A DNA stretch of 64,000 bases from an uncultured Acetatifactor sp. (lineage in GTDB: Bacteria; Bacillota; Clostridia; Lachnospirales; Lachnospiraceae), in assembly GCA_947625255.1 (NCBI GenBank), contig CANQNT010000007.1, positions 62,001 through 126,000 of the forward strand, given 5' to 3'. Positions 25,395 to 33,053 of the stretch are shown here, in pieces (position 1 is the first letter of the stretch; each line of letters opens with the position of its first letter). Under the pieces are notes generated by a model. The model was not told the DNA's origin, made no database searches, and was given only the letters and a program-made list of their open reading frames with translations. The position numbers were made by a program, and so were the translations under genes.

Positions 25395-25967
25395 TCAAAC
25401 ATTTTCACCGCTAAACCACTTCTGTAACAAATCACCATATAGCGTTATATGTACTGGTAGCAGATCTGCCGGCATACGGTCAAACCACTTCAAATATCCA
25501 GCTGTGTGTTCATCAGCGTTCCCATTCTTGATAACGAAATGACTTGTCAGCTTCGCACGGTATAGAAAAGATATATTATGCGAACGAGCCAGCTGATTTT
25601 CTAACCACGGTCTTTCCTGCTTATTGATTATTTCCCTTACCACGATAGGATTTTTGTCAAACTGAACTTCTACGCCCAATTCATTTTTAGCAGTTTTCTG
25701 TATCCTCGTTTCCAGGGATTCTTGCAAGCGTACACATCCGCCAGGGATGTGCCAGCCTTTACCGTGATATGGATCATCTCGCCACGTAAGAAGCACTCTG
25801 CGGTCTGCATCCGTTATAAACAAATCAATATTCACTAACGGCATAAGAGAACTTGCCAGTATAAACAATGATTCAGGAAGTCCTTCACAAGGATTTATGC
25901 TTTCCTGTCGCATTACTTCATACAAATTTTTTACCGTATCATCTATTCGTTTATTATCCTTGCTCAC
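25395..25967 (-). CDS. NUDIX hydrolase with an imperfect Nudix box
   Basis: The protein is about 190 residues from GTG 25967, whose GTGA overlaps the stop of rfbG; an ATG at 26003 lies inside rfbG and is less likely. The Nudix region reads GWHIPGGCVRLQES and then a helix ending in KNELGVEV. The usual REUXEE is changed to KT and NE at places, so metal-dependent hydrolysis may be altered. GDP-mannose-type hydrolases of this family also have degenerate boxes. Inside a CDP-sugar cluster it may act on a nucleotide sugar; the substrate is unknown. Confidence 0.75.
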   Translation of the reverse strand: MSKDNKRIDDTVKNLYEVMRQESINPCEGLPESLFILASSLMPLVNIDLFITDADRRVLLTWRDDPYHGKGWHIPGGCVRLQESLETRIQKTAKNELGVEVQFDKNPIVVREIINKQERPWLENQLARSHNISFLYRAKLTSHFVIKNGNADEHTAGYLKWFDRMPADLLPVHITLYGDLLQKWFSGENV

Positions 25968-27016
25968 TTCGTCAGAAACTCCGCTATCTGCTTGTCCATA
26001 CACGCTCTGACATCACCACCCGACATCCAGCACTTACTCCACTCCACAACTTTTTCAATCGCAGTATCAAGATTCCAGTGTGGCTTCCAGCCGAATATGG
26101 CTTTCAGCTTCGAACAATCTAACTTCAAAAAATTCGCCTCGTGCGGACCGCCGTCATAACGATCAACCCACTTCATGCCTTCGCCCCATTTACTGACGAA
26201 CAAATCAACCAGGGTTCCTGTCTGGAAACAGTCCACATCATCCGGTCCAACGTTGTACCAACCAGCCACACTGCCATTTTCATACTGCTCCGCTGCAATC
26301 ATCAGGTAAGCATAGAGCGGCTCAAGCACATGCTGGTATGGGCGTGTTGAGTAGGGATTGCGAACAATAATATCTTCGTGCTTTTGAGCCGCACGGATGC
26401 AGTCGGGGATAATTCTGTCGTGAGCAAAATCACCACCACCGATTACATTACCGGCTCTGGCTGTGGATATCGCCACATGACCATCTGGGAAGAAACTATT
26501 CTTATATGAGTGAGTCACAAGTTCCGAACATGATTTTGAATTGGAGTAAGGATCATATCCATCCAACTCTTCATTCTCTCTATATCCCCATGCCCATTCT
26601 TTATTGAGGTAGACCTTATCAGTGGTCACGTTCAGAAAAGACTTCACACAGCTGCTGTTGCGCACACATTCCAGAATATTGACTGTTCCCATAACATTAG
26701 TTTCATATGTATATGCAGGATCTTTATAGCTGTCCCTTACAATCGGTTGAGCTGCAAGGTGCAAAACAACCTCCGGCTGAGCATCATCAAAAGCGGCCTT
26801 GAGTGCTTTATAGTCCCTTACGTCACCAATGATAGAGTGAATATCTGAAGCAATGTCAGCAATTTCAAATAAAGAAGGTTCTGTCGGAGGATTCAATGAA
26901 TATCCCGTTACCTCTGCTCCTGCGTTCACGAGCATTTTGCAAAGCCAGGAACCTTTGAATCCGGTGTGTCCGGTAACAAATACTTTTTTGCCTTTATAAA
27001 ATGATATGTCGAACAT
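25964..27016 (-). CDS. rfbG: CDP-glucose 4,6-dehydratase
   Basis: The 350-residue protein has VFVTGHTGFKGSWLCKML at the N-terminus (the distinctive KGSWL of RfbG), an ATxVMGTVNILE-like region, VTTDKVYLNKEW and YSNSKSCSELV (YxxxK). RfbG forms CDP-4-keto-6-deoxyglucose, the entry point for CDP-deoxysugars. It lies three bases from rfbF and overlaps the NUDIX gene, so it is part of one transcription unit. Length is as usual for the family (about 350-360). Confidence 0.92.
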   Translation of the reverse strand: MFDISFYKGKKVFVTGHTGFKGSWLCKMLVNAGAEVTGYSLNPPTEPSLFEIADIASDIHSIIGDVRDYKALKAAFDDAQPEVVLHLAAQPIVRDSYKDPAYTYETNVMGTVNILECVRNSSCVKSFLNVTTDKVYLNKEWAWGYRENEELDGYDPYSNSKSCSELVTHSYKNSFFPDGHVAISTARAGNVIGGGDFAHDRIIPDCIRAAQKHEDIIVRNPYSTRPYQHVLEPLYAYLMIAAEQYENGSVAGWYNVGPDDVDCFQTGTLVDLFVSKWGEGMKWVDRYDGGPHEANFLKLDCSKLKAIFGWKPHWNLDTAIEKVVEWSKCWMSGGDVRACMDKQIAEFLTK

Positions 27017-27019
27017 GGA

Positions 27020-27802
27020 TTAGTCCTCCCACAGCTTCCACGGTGCTTTTCCGCTGTCCCACAGCTTCTCAAGCTGCTGCTTCTCTCTGAGTGTATCCAT
27101 ACACTGCCAATAGCCTTTATGCGTGTAAGCAGCCAGTTCACTCTTGCCCACTAATCCATTCAGTGGCTCTTTTTCAAATACTGTGGTGTCACCAGAAATA
27201 TAATCAAACAATGCCGATTCGAAGACAAAAAATCCTATATTGATAAGGTCGCCATCAAAATCAGATTTTTCTCTGAATGACCCAACTAACCCATCATTTT
27301 CAACTTCAACAACGCCTTTATTCTGCCCGAAATTATAGACAGAAACCGTTCCTATCTTTCCGGAAGCCTTGTGATATTCGAGCAGCTTTTTTATATCCAC
27401 ATCTCCAACCGCATCACCATATGTGAGCATGAATGTCTCATCACCCACATAATCTTTGATACGCTTTACCCGTCCACCAGTCTGAGTGTTAAGTCCAGTA
27501 TCTACAATTGTTACTTTCCACGGCTCAACATGTTTATTATGTACAATCATCTCGTTGCCACCATTTGTATAATCAAATGTGATATCCGACGTATGCAAAA
27601 AGTAATCGGCAAACCACTCCTTAATGACATGCTGCTTGTAACCCGCACAAATAATGAACTCATTGAATCCATAGTACGAATATATTTTCATGATGTGCCA
27701 GAGAATAGGCATACCGCCAATTTCTATCATTGGCTTCGGTTTATATGCTGATTCCTCAGAAATTCGGGTTCCAAATCCACCCGCAAGAATAACTACTTTC
27801 AT
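27020..27802 (-). CDS. rfbF: glucose-1-phosphate cytidylyltransferase
   Basis: The 260-residue protein begins VVILAGGFGTRISEESAYKP, with the nucleotidyltransferase loop and the PKPMIEIGG motif, followed by GYWQCMDTLREK near the C-terminus, all typical of RfbF. It makes CDP-glucose from CTP and glucose-1-phosphate. Its start overlaps the stop of the acyltransferase gene (TAATG), so a frameshift at tract F, which ends that gene early, might weaken its coupled translation. Confidence 0.93.
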   Translation of the reverse strand: MKVVILAGGFGTRISEESAYKPKPMIEIGGMPILWHIMKIYSYYGFNEFIICAGYKQHVIKEWFADYFLHTSDITFDYTNGGNEMIVHNKHVEPWKVTIVDTGLNTQTGGRVKRIKDYVGDETFMLTYGDAVGDVDIKKLLEYHKASGKIGTVSVYNFGQNKGVVEVENDGLVGSFREKSDFDGDLINIGFFVFESALFDYISGDTTVFEKEPLNGLVGKSELAAYTHKGYWQCMDTLREKQQLEKLWDSGKAPWKLWED

Positions 27803-28251
27803 TATTCTCCCTCCTCAATGTGACCTATGAGTTTTGCTGGTACCCCCCCCCAGATCTCTCCAGGACCCGTTGAATTTAACAAAACTGCATTTGCCGCAAT
27901 GACAGATTTTCTTCCAACAACAAGTCTCCCCTCATTGCATAAAATTTTAGCTCCAGCACAAAGAACTGCACCATCCTCAATAATGCACCCCTCGCACTTC
28001 TTCTTGTCAGGTTCACTGTATACCCTGCCAATTCCAATTGTTACTCCTTGAAATATTCGTACATTATCTCCAATGATAGAAGATTGATGAATCGCTCCGC
28101 CGACCATATTGTGTATAAATTCAACGTTATTCCCTAGCGTAACTGTTGTCGGGATATCACAGCCAAGCAATAGATTGATCCGCTTTGCAACATGTTTAAT
28201 TATTGGAATTTTATAAAGCTTTGTCATATTTGTTACGCTTATAATCATCAA
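27802..28251 (-). CDS. hexapeptide-repeat acyltransferase with poly-G tract near its end
   Basis: The 149-residue protein is of the serine acetyltransferase-like left-handed beta-helix type: MVGGAIHQSSIIGDNVRIFQ, GVTIGIGRVYSEPDKKKCEG, GAVLCAGAKILCNEGRLVVG, AANAVLLNSTGPGEIWGGVPAK. It probably O-acetylates a sugar with acetyl-CoA. The 9-G tract encodes the WGGV of the conserved GEIWGG-PAK motif (Trp134 to Val137) and is in frame. With 8 or 10 G the last 10-12 residues change and the frame ends early, so the tail of the enzyme, not its core, would vary. Confidence 0.8.
   Translation of the reverse strand: MMIISVTNMTKLYKIPIIKHVAKRINLLLGCDIPTTVTLGNNVEFIHNMVGGAIHQSSIIGDNVRIFQGVTIGIGRVYSEPDKKKCEGCIIEDGAVLCAGAKILCNEGRLVVGRKSVIAANAVLLNSTGPGEIWGGVPAKLIGHIEEGE
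27843..27851 (-). repeat. poly-G tract F (9 G), in frame
   Basis: Nine G on the coding strand, preceded by T and followed by TACCAGCA. It overlaps the WGG motif of the acyltransferase. Eight G lead to TAG six codons later; ten lead to TGA within about ten codons. Confidence 0.95.
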
Positions 28252-28309
28252 ATTCTCCTTAGATTGTCATCTAATAATATTTCAATACAAACGTGCTACA
28301 AATAGCGCT

Positions 28310-29485
28310 CTAATTTTTCATCTGTGCAGCGATATCCGCATCAACAATCTCTTCGCCCGTCTTACCCTTTAACTGCTCCTTGGATGCGGCACTTAAGCCA
28401 TCATTGACCACAGCTTTTAAGTCACAAGTACTGCATCTATCAAGCTGCTCTTTCGTAACTTTGCCATCTCTGTAATCACGGCAAATCTTATTCTCATACA
28501 TGGAGTATGGATGCTTGGTAAATAGTGCTTTTGCCTTGTGTTTCACAACCCACCATGCTGGCTTCATAAAGTACTTGTGCATAGCCGGAGAAACGGAGCC
28601 AATCATCCAGCACTGACGGTCACAGCAACGCACCTTCTTACGAACATCTTCTGCTTCCGGACTGTTCCACAGCTCATCCCACGTCTGCGTGTTCAGGTTG
28701 CCCATAACCTCTTTATCCTTTGTTCCATTACAGGGCATAACATCTCCGTAAGGATCAATAAAGAAGGTGTCAAAGCTCATATCGCAAGGCAACAATCTCG
28801 GCTGACCGTAAATGTAATTGATAAGGCCATGATTGAAATAGGCTCTAAACCATTTCTTAGGACTATTCGAGCGCAGAAGCTCATTAACCAACTCCTCAAA
28901 ATTCTTCGCAACCATTGGACGATCATGAATGATGTTCTTAGCTTCCACGAAGTAAAAGCTGTTATGCAGAGACGCTGTGGCAAACTCCATGCCCATCTCA
29001 TCGGAGATTTTATAAAGCGGCACAAGGTCCGGAGCATTCTTGTCCTGGACGGTCATTCCGAAGCCTACATCCTTAATCCCCATCTCGACCAACTTTTTCA
29101 AAGTACCATATCCACGCTGATAGCCGTTCTGAAGACCACGGATTTCGTTGTTGGTCTGTTCCAAACCCTCGATGGAGATACGGATGCCAACATCCGGGAA
29201 CTCTTTACACAGAGCCACAATTCGATCCGTGAAGAATCCGTTCGTAGAGATGACAATTCGGTCGCTCTTCTTCCGAAGCTCGGCTACGATATCGCGAATA
29301 TCCGTCCGGATAAAAGGTTCTCCACCAGTAATATTCGTGAAATACATCGGAGGCAGTTTCTTAATCGTCTCAATGCTAATTTCCTCCTCCGGCTTGGAGG
29401 GTGCTTTATATCGATTGCACATAGAACAACGAGCGTTGCACCGATATGTAACAATAACTGTTCCGTTTAACTTTTTCTCTGCCAT
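28310..29485 (-). CDS. radical SAM/SPASM protein of the polysaccharide locus
   Basis: The 391-residue protein has the radical SAM cluster CNARCSMC (C-x3-C-x2-C) near residue 16 and ITGGEPFIR, ISTNGF and IRISIEG that follow. A SPASM-like C-terminal region with several Cys (CDMSFDTFFIDPYGDVMPCN, then CCDRQC and CSTC) suggests auxiliary Fe-S clusters. Such proteins occur in surface-glycan loci but the substrate is not established. The C-terminus is about 60 residues longer than the SPASM domain and rich in Lys. The gene has no poly-G tract. Confidence 0.82.
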   Translation of the reverse strand: MAEKKLNGTVIVTYRCNARCSMCNRYKAPSKPEEEISIETIKKLPPMYFTNITGGEPFIRTDIRDIVAELRKKSDRIVISTNGFFTDRIVALCKEFPDVGIRISIEGLEQTNNEIRGLQNGYQRGYGTLKKLVEMGIKDVGFGMTVQDKNAPDLVPLYKISDEMGMEFATASLHNSFYFVEAKNIIHDRPMVAKNFEELVNELLRSNSPKKWFRAYFNHGLINYIYGQPRLLPCDMSFDTFFIDPYGDVMPCNGTKDKEVMGNLNTQTWDELWNSPEAEDVRKKVRCCDRQCWMIGSVSPAMHKYFMKPAWWVVKHKAKALFTKHPYSMYENKICRDYRDGKVTKEQLDRCSTCDLKAVVNDGLSAASKEQLKGKTGEEIVDADIAAQMKN

Positions 29486-29500
29486 GACTGTTCTCGTCTC

Positions 29501-31228
29501 CTAATCTTGATAAATCCTCATAACTTTTTGATAATACTGCTCCACGGTATTAAAACTTATATCCCTACAGTTCTGGCTGTAAGCATCGGTCAAAGCCTTA
29601 TCCGCCCACAGCTTTTGAATCTGTTCTTTTAATTCTTTCTTATCCCCGCTCTTAAATAGCTCGCCAGTTTTTCCAACTGTGATAAGTTCCGGGATACCAC
29701 CGATATCTGCTCCTAGCACAGGCGTCCTATACATTTGGCTCTCCATCACGGAAAAAGGACAGTTCTCATACCACTCTGAGGGATAAATGCTGAACCTTGC
29801 TTCTCGAATCAATGTCTCCAACGCATCTCCGGTCAGGAATCCAACATCCTTGATATTTTTCATACCTTTTATCTCGTCTTCCAGAGGGCCTGTCCCGGCA
29901 AAAATAAACTGTACATCCGGCAGCTCTCTGCACACAGAAATTAAAGTTTTAATGCCTTTCTCCTCTGAAAAGCGACCGAAGTACAGCACATATGGTGCAG
30001 AATAATAAACATTTAAGCTATACCCCCCCCCACGATAAATGGACAGCAACTTTTCAGTGTAACTTTCACTGCTATCACATTCAAATCTCAAACAACCATT
30101 AGTAAGAGAATCCAATGCGACAGGATTATTCCAATAGAATTTAATAAGTGATTCTAATTCGGCTTCATTACCGTTTTTAAATAAATCGCCATTTTCACCT
30201 TTTGTAATACTCTCTGGTATTCCTCCTGCATCTGACCCAATAACAGGAGTCCCAAGTTTCAATGACTCAATAACTGTCAACCCAAACGGTTCATACCATT
30301 CCGAAGGGCATATTGACATTCTCGCTTTCTTTATGAAGCCTTTTAATTTTTCCCCTGTTTGAAACCCAACATTCTTTACATTGCTTAAGGCGCTAATCTC
30401 AGACTCCAGGGGGCCAGTACCAGCAAATATAAAATTAACCTCTGGAAGGGCCTTACAAACATTCAAGAGGGTCTTAATGCCTTTTTCTTCTGAAAAACGA
30501 CCATAATAAAGCACATAATCATCTTTAGATGAGACAGGCTCTGGTGCAAAGTCAGTAAAATTATGCATTACTATTGTCTTTTCAGCGAAAATAGGATTAG
30601 TATCCATCATCTTCTTCATAAAGTTAGAACAGCAGATAATTGTATCTATCTGTTTATACGTTCCTTTAATTTTCCAGAAAGTAGCTTCCATTGTGCCTAT
30701 AGCACTTTTAGCTGTAGAGCCGTGGATGCACTTACCCTTTGTACAATTCAGAAAATGTCCTCCAAGACACTTCTCGCAGTTCTCGTGTGTGGCAGGATTG
30801 TTCATCATGTGGTTCGGGCATACCAACTGATAGTCGTGAGCAGTGAACACAATCTTGACTTTGTGCTTAGTCTCCTTCTCCCATTTCCGGATTTCCAGGA
30901 TAATCGAAGGTGTCAATTGATAATTAAAGTTATTCAGATGACAGACATCCGGTTTGAAATCATCCAGGACAAGACGAATCTTTTTCCGTGCCTCAGACGA
31001 ATAGATGGTCTTAATCGGATATGTCAGCTTCGATAGCTTGCTGCCACCATGGAAGTCCATATCTGATGTGTATGCGTTCACAGCATTTCCAACACATCGA
31101 CCTTCGTGTTCCATACCAAAGTATTGAACCTCATGTCCATACGCTTTCAACGCATCTCCCAGTTTGAATATGTAGGTCTCTGATCCGCCATTCGGATAGA
31201 GAAATTTATTAATCATCAAAATTTTCAT
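29501..31228 (-). CDS. family 4 glycosyltransferase with a duplicated C-terminal domain joined at a poly-G tract
   Basis: The 575-residue protein is longer than usual (about 380). Residues 1-205 form the N-terminal GT-B domain (INKFLYPNGGSETYIFKLGD). A C-terminal domain follows (about 206-395) with FSEEKGIKTL, FIFAGTGPLE, ICPSEWYEPFGLTVIE and AGGIPE. A second, diverged copy (about 413-575) repeats FSEEKGIKTL, FIFAGTGPLE, YPSEWYENCPFSVMESQMY and IGGIPE. The junction is a 9-G tract encoding Gly400-402. With 9 G the reading frame covers both copies. With 8 or 10 G it stops within four codons, giving a normal-sized enzyme with one C-terminal domain. Start overlaps the upstream gene (ATGA). Confidence 0.85.
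   Translation of the reverse strand: MKILMINKFLYPNGGSETYIFKLGDALKAYGHEVQYFGMEHEGRCVGNAVNAYTSDMDFHGGSKLSKLTYPIKTIYSSEARKKIRLVLDDFKPDVCHLNNFNYQLTPSIILEIRKWEKETKHKVKIVFTAHDYQLVCPNHMMNNPATHENCEKCLGGHFLNCTKGKCIHGSTAKSAIGTMEATFWKIKGTYKQIDTIICCSNFMKKMMDTNPIFAEKTIVMHNFTDFAPEPVSSKDDYVLYYGRFSEEKGIKTLLNVCKALPEVNFIFAGTGPLESEISALSNVKNVGFQTGEKLKGFIKKARMSICPSEWYEPFGLTVIESLKLGTPVIGSDAGGIPESITKGENGDLFKNGNEAELESLIKFYWNNPVALDSLTNGCLRFECDSSESYTEKLLSIYRGGGYSLNVYYSAPYVLYFGRFSEEKGIKTLISVCRELPDVQFIFAGTGPLEDEIKGMKNIKDVGFLTGDALETLIREARFSIYPSEWYENCPFSVMESQMYRTPVLGADIGGIPELITVGKTGELFKSGDKKELKEQIQKLWADKALTDAYSQNCRDISFNTVEQYYQKVMRIYQD
30023..30031 (-). repeat. poly-G tract E (9 G) between two copies of a glycosyltransferase domain
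   Basis: Nine G on the coding strand, preceded by T and followed by TATAGCTTAA. Ten G give GTA TAG; eight give ATA GCT TAA. The tract is therefore a switch between a two-copy and a one-copy protein. Confidence 0.95.
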
Positions 31229-32352
31229 TTACTTTTCATCCTATATAAATGGAGAGTCTTCTCACTTACATCATCCCAGCTGTACTTCCTACAGATGAAC
31301 TCAGCAGCCTCACTCTTATATCTCGCTACCAAATCCTCATCATCACAAAGCCCCTGCAACTTCTTTCTAAGATCCCCTACATCACTTTTCCGAAACACCA
31401 CGGCTTTATCTTCAACAACTTCACTGCATTCCTCTATATTAGAAGTCACACAACAGTTTCCGTAGCTCATTGCTTCCAATAAACTCAGCGGCATTCCCTC
31501 AAGATCACTGGGCAACACATATACATATGCATTACTGTATAACTCTTCGTGCAATCTTCCAGATACGAAGCCTGTGAAGATTACATTCTCTCCAGCCATC
31601 TTTTTCAATTCGTCGGTGAACTCATCCGTGTCAGAAGAACCGCCGGCAATCACCAGCTTCTTGTCTGTGTTAAGCCCCTTATAGGCTTCAACCAGATATT
31701 TCAATCCTTTCTCCGGAACAATCCGACCTAGAAACAGAAAATAGCTGTCCTTATCTAATCCAAATTTCTCTTTTATCTCTTTTGCTTCTCTAATCACAGG
31801 TCTATTCACACCGTTCGGAATGAACACAGTCTTCCTGTGATAAGTCTTCCAGAAATAGTCCTGGACACCTTTACTCAAAACAATAATCTCATCTGCTTGT
31901 TTAACAGCTATTTTCTCACCGAACCGTATATACTTCGAGCCGATGCCTTTTCCCCACTTCTCACGCTGCCAGTCCAGACCGTGGATAGTAGCGACACATC
32001 TTTTTCCCATCAGTTTGGGGAGCCACAACATTGCACAAGGACCTTCTGCATGGAAATGCACCACATCATACTTGCCAAATGCGGCATGAAACGCAGCAAA
32101 CACCGATGACGTCATCGCTGCGAGCCCCTTTTTATGTATTGTGTATACAGATTTGAGCTTTACTCCTTTGTACTCTAGCAACCCACCATTGTCACAGCCC
32201 GTCCGGTTATAACAGGTAACATCATGTCCCTGTGCCACCAGCCGGGTTGACAATTCTTCCACAACTACCTCAATTCCGCCACGAGAGGAGTCTCTTGCAG
32301 GCATGGTCTTGTGACCGAGCATGGCAATCTTTAGTTTTCTGTTGTCATTCAC
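31225..32352 (-). CDS. family 4 glycosyltransferase
   Basis: The 375-residue protein has the GT-B layout of family 4: LKIAMLGHKTMPARDSSRGG and GIEVVVEELSTRL at the N-terminus, YDVVHFHAEGPC, CVATIHGLDWQREKWG, and in the C-terminal domain FLGRIVPEKGLKYLVEAY and LPSDLEGMPLSLLEAMSYG with the E-x7-E-type donor site. The N-terminal GIEVVV and WQREKW segments resemble rhamnosyltransferase-type enzymes, but the sugar cannot be fixed. It precedes the duplicated glycosyltransferase gene by overlap and follows the repeat array. Confidence 0.88.
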   Translation of the reverse strand: MNDNRKLKIAMLGHKTMPARDSSRGGIEVVVEELSTRLVAQGHDVTCYNRTGCDNGGLLEYKGVKLKSVYTIHKKGLAAMTSSVFAAFHAAFGKYDVVHFHAEGPCAMLWLPKLMGKRCVATIHGLDWQREKWGKGIGSKYIRFGEKIAVKQADEIIVLSKGVQDYFWKTYHRKTVFIPNGVNRPVIREAKEIKEKFGLDKDSYFLFLGRIVPEKGLKYLVEAYKGLNTDKKLVIAGGSSDTDEFTDELKKMAGENVIFTGFVSGRLHEELYSNAYVYVLPSDLEGMPLSLLEAMSYGNCCVTSNIEECSEVVEDKAVVFRKSDVGDLRKKLQGLCDDEDLVARYKSEAAEFICRKYSWDDVSEKTLHLYRMKSK

Positions 32353-32520
32353 AATCTCTTTCCCCTTTATGAATCTCCTCTATATGAAGTGCTCAAATTG
32401 TCACTTAGCGTTGTCAGTTTCTTCTATATAAATGGCACTGTGATAATCACAGTCCTATCTATCTCATCCGCATCTCCCGCATTATGAAATCTCCCGCATT
32501 ATGAAACTGTAAACTGTGTT

Positions 32521-33053
32521 TACCCTACGAAAAAAGTTTCATATTGAACCACCGTACATATCTTCCGAGGTGTTTACCCAACACCAGAAGTTTTAATTCT
32601 GCACAGCCGCCCACAAGCGGTACATATCTTGAAACAGGTCTACCCAACAGAAAAAGTTTTACTTTCTACACGGCACATATCTCGAAGCACCCCTACCCAA
32701 CAGAAAAAGTTTTAAATTCAATACAGCTAATAACTGTTCATATCTTCGTATAGGCTTACCCAACAAAAAAAGTTTTAGCCCGTTTCTTGTGCATTTATTA
32801 CAAAAATAGTTCTATCAATTCAATCCGTCTTTTTAATATTTCAACAAATCATTGATTAGTCTTAGCACCTATGTCTACCCTACGTTTCGTTTCCCATAGC
32901 TGCGATACACGCATTACCATAGGTCTACCCAACAAAATGTCTATCGTAGAAGTTTTAGCTTGCTTGGCGTTTAACGCCGATTTTTGGCTTAAAATTTATG
33001 TGTTTTACACTGGCGCTGACGCTAAAGTTTAAAACTTTTTTTGTTGGGTAAAC
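32521..33053. repeat. array of about seven direct 21-bp motifs plus one inverted copy
   Basis: A motif close to TACCCAACARAAAAAGTTTTA occurs on the plus strand at 32521 (variant), 32575, 32641, 32694 and 32757, with diverged copies at 32876 and 32926. An inverted copy lies at 33029-33053. Spacings are mostly 50-66 bases. Copies two to five carry CATATCT and an 8-base variable spacer just before the motif. The inverted copy is exactly where the coding of the UDP-sugar dehydrogenase departs from its family, and between it and the copy at 32926 lies a palindrome GGCGTTTAACGCC. No gene lies in 32353-32954. Mobile-element ends or recombination sites are possible. Confidence 0.75.

Noticed and set aside
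28538..29470. 310-codon plus-strand frame
   Set aside because: It is a shadow of the radical SAM gene on the other strand.
11799..30031. Poly-C runs dismissed purely as sequencing errors
   Set aside because: Six runs confined to one functional locus, all with the same TA flank and two at domain junctions, are not expected from random error; error at single tracts remains possible.
32521..32777. CRISPR array from regularly spaced 21-bp motifs
   Set aside because: Repeats are imperfect, the intervals contain a second conserved box, no cas genes are near, and one copy is inverted.
32521..33053. Integron attC array (motif has ACCCAAC, fitting RYYYAAC)
   Set aside because: Direct copies lack the paired GTTRRRY site within each unit, there are no cassette genes and no integrase in the window.
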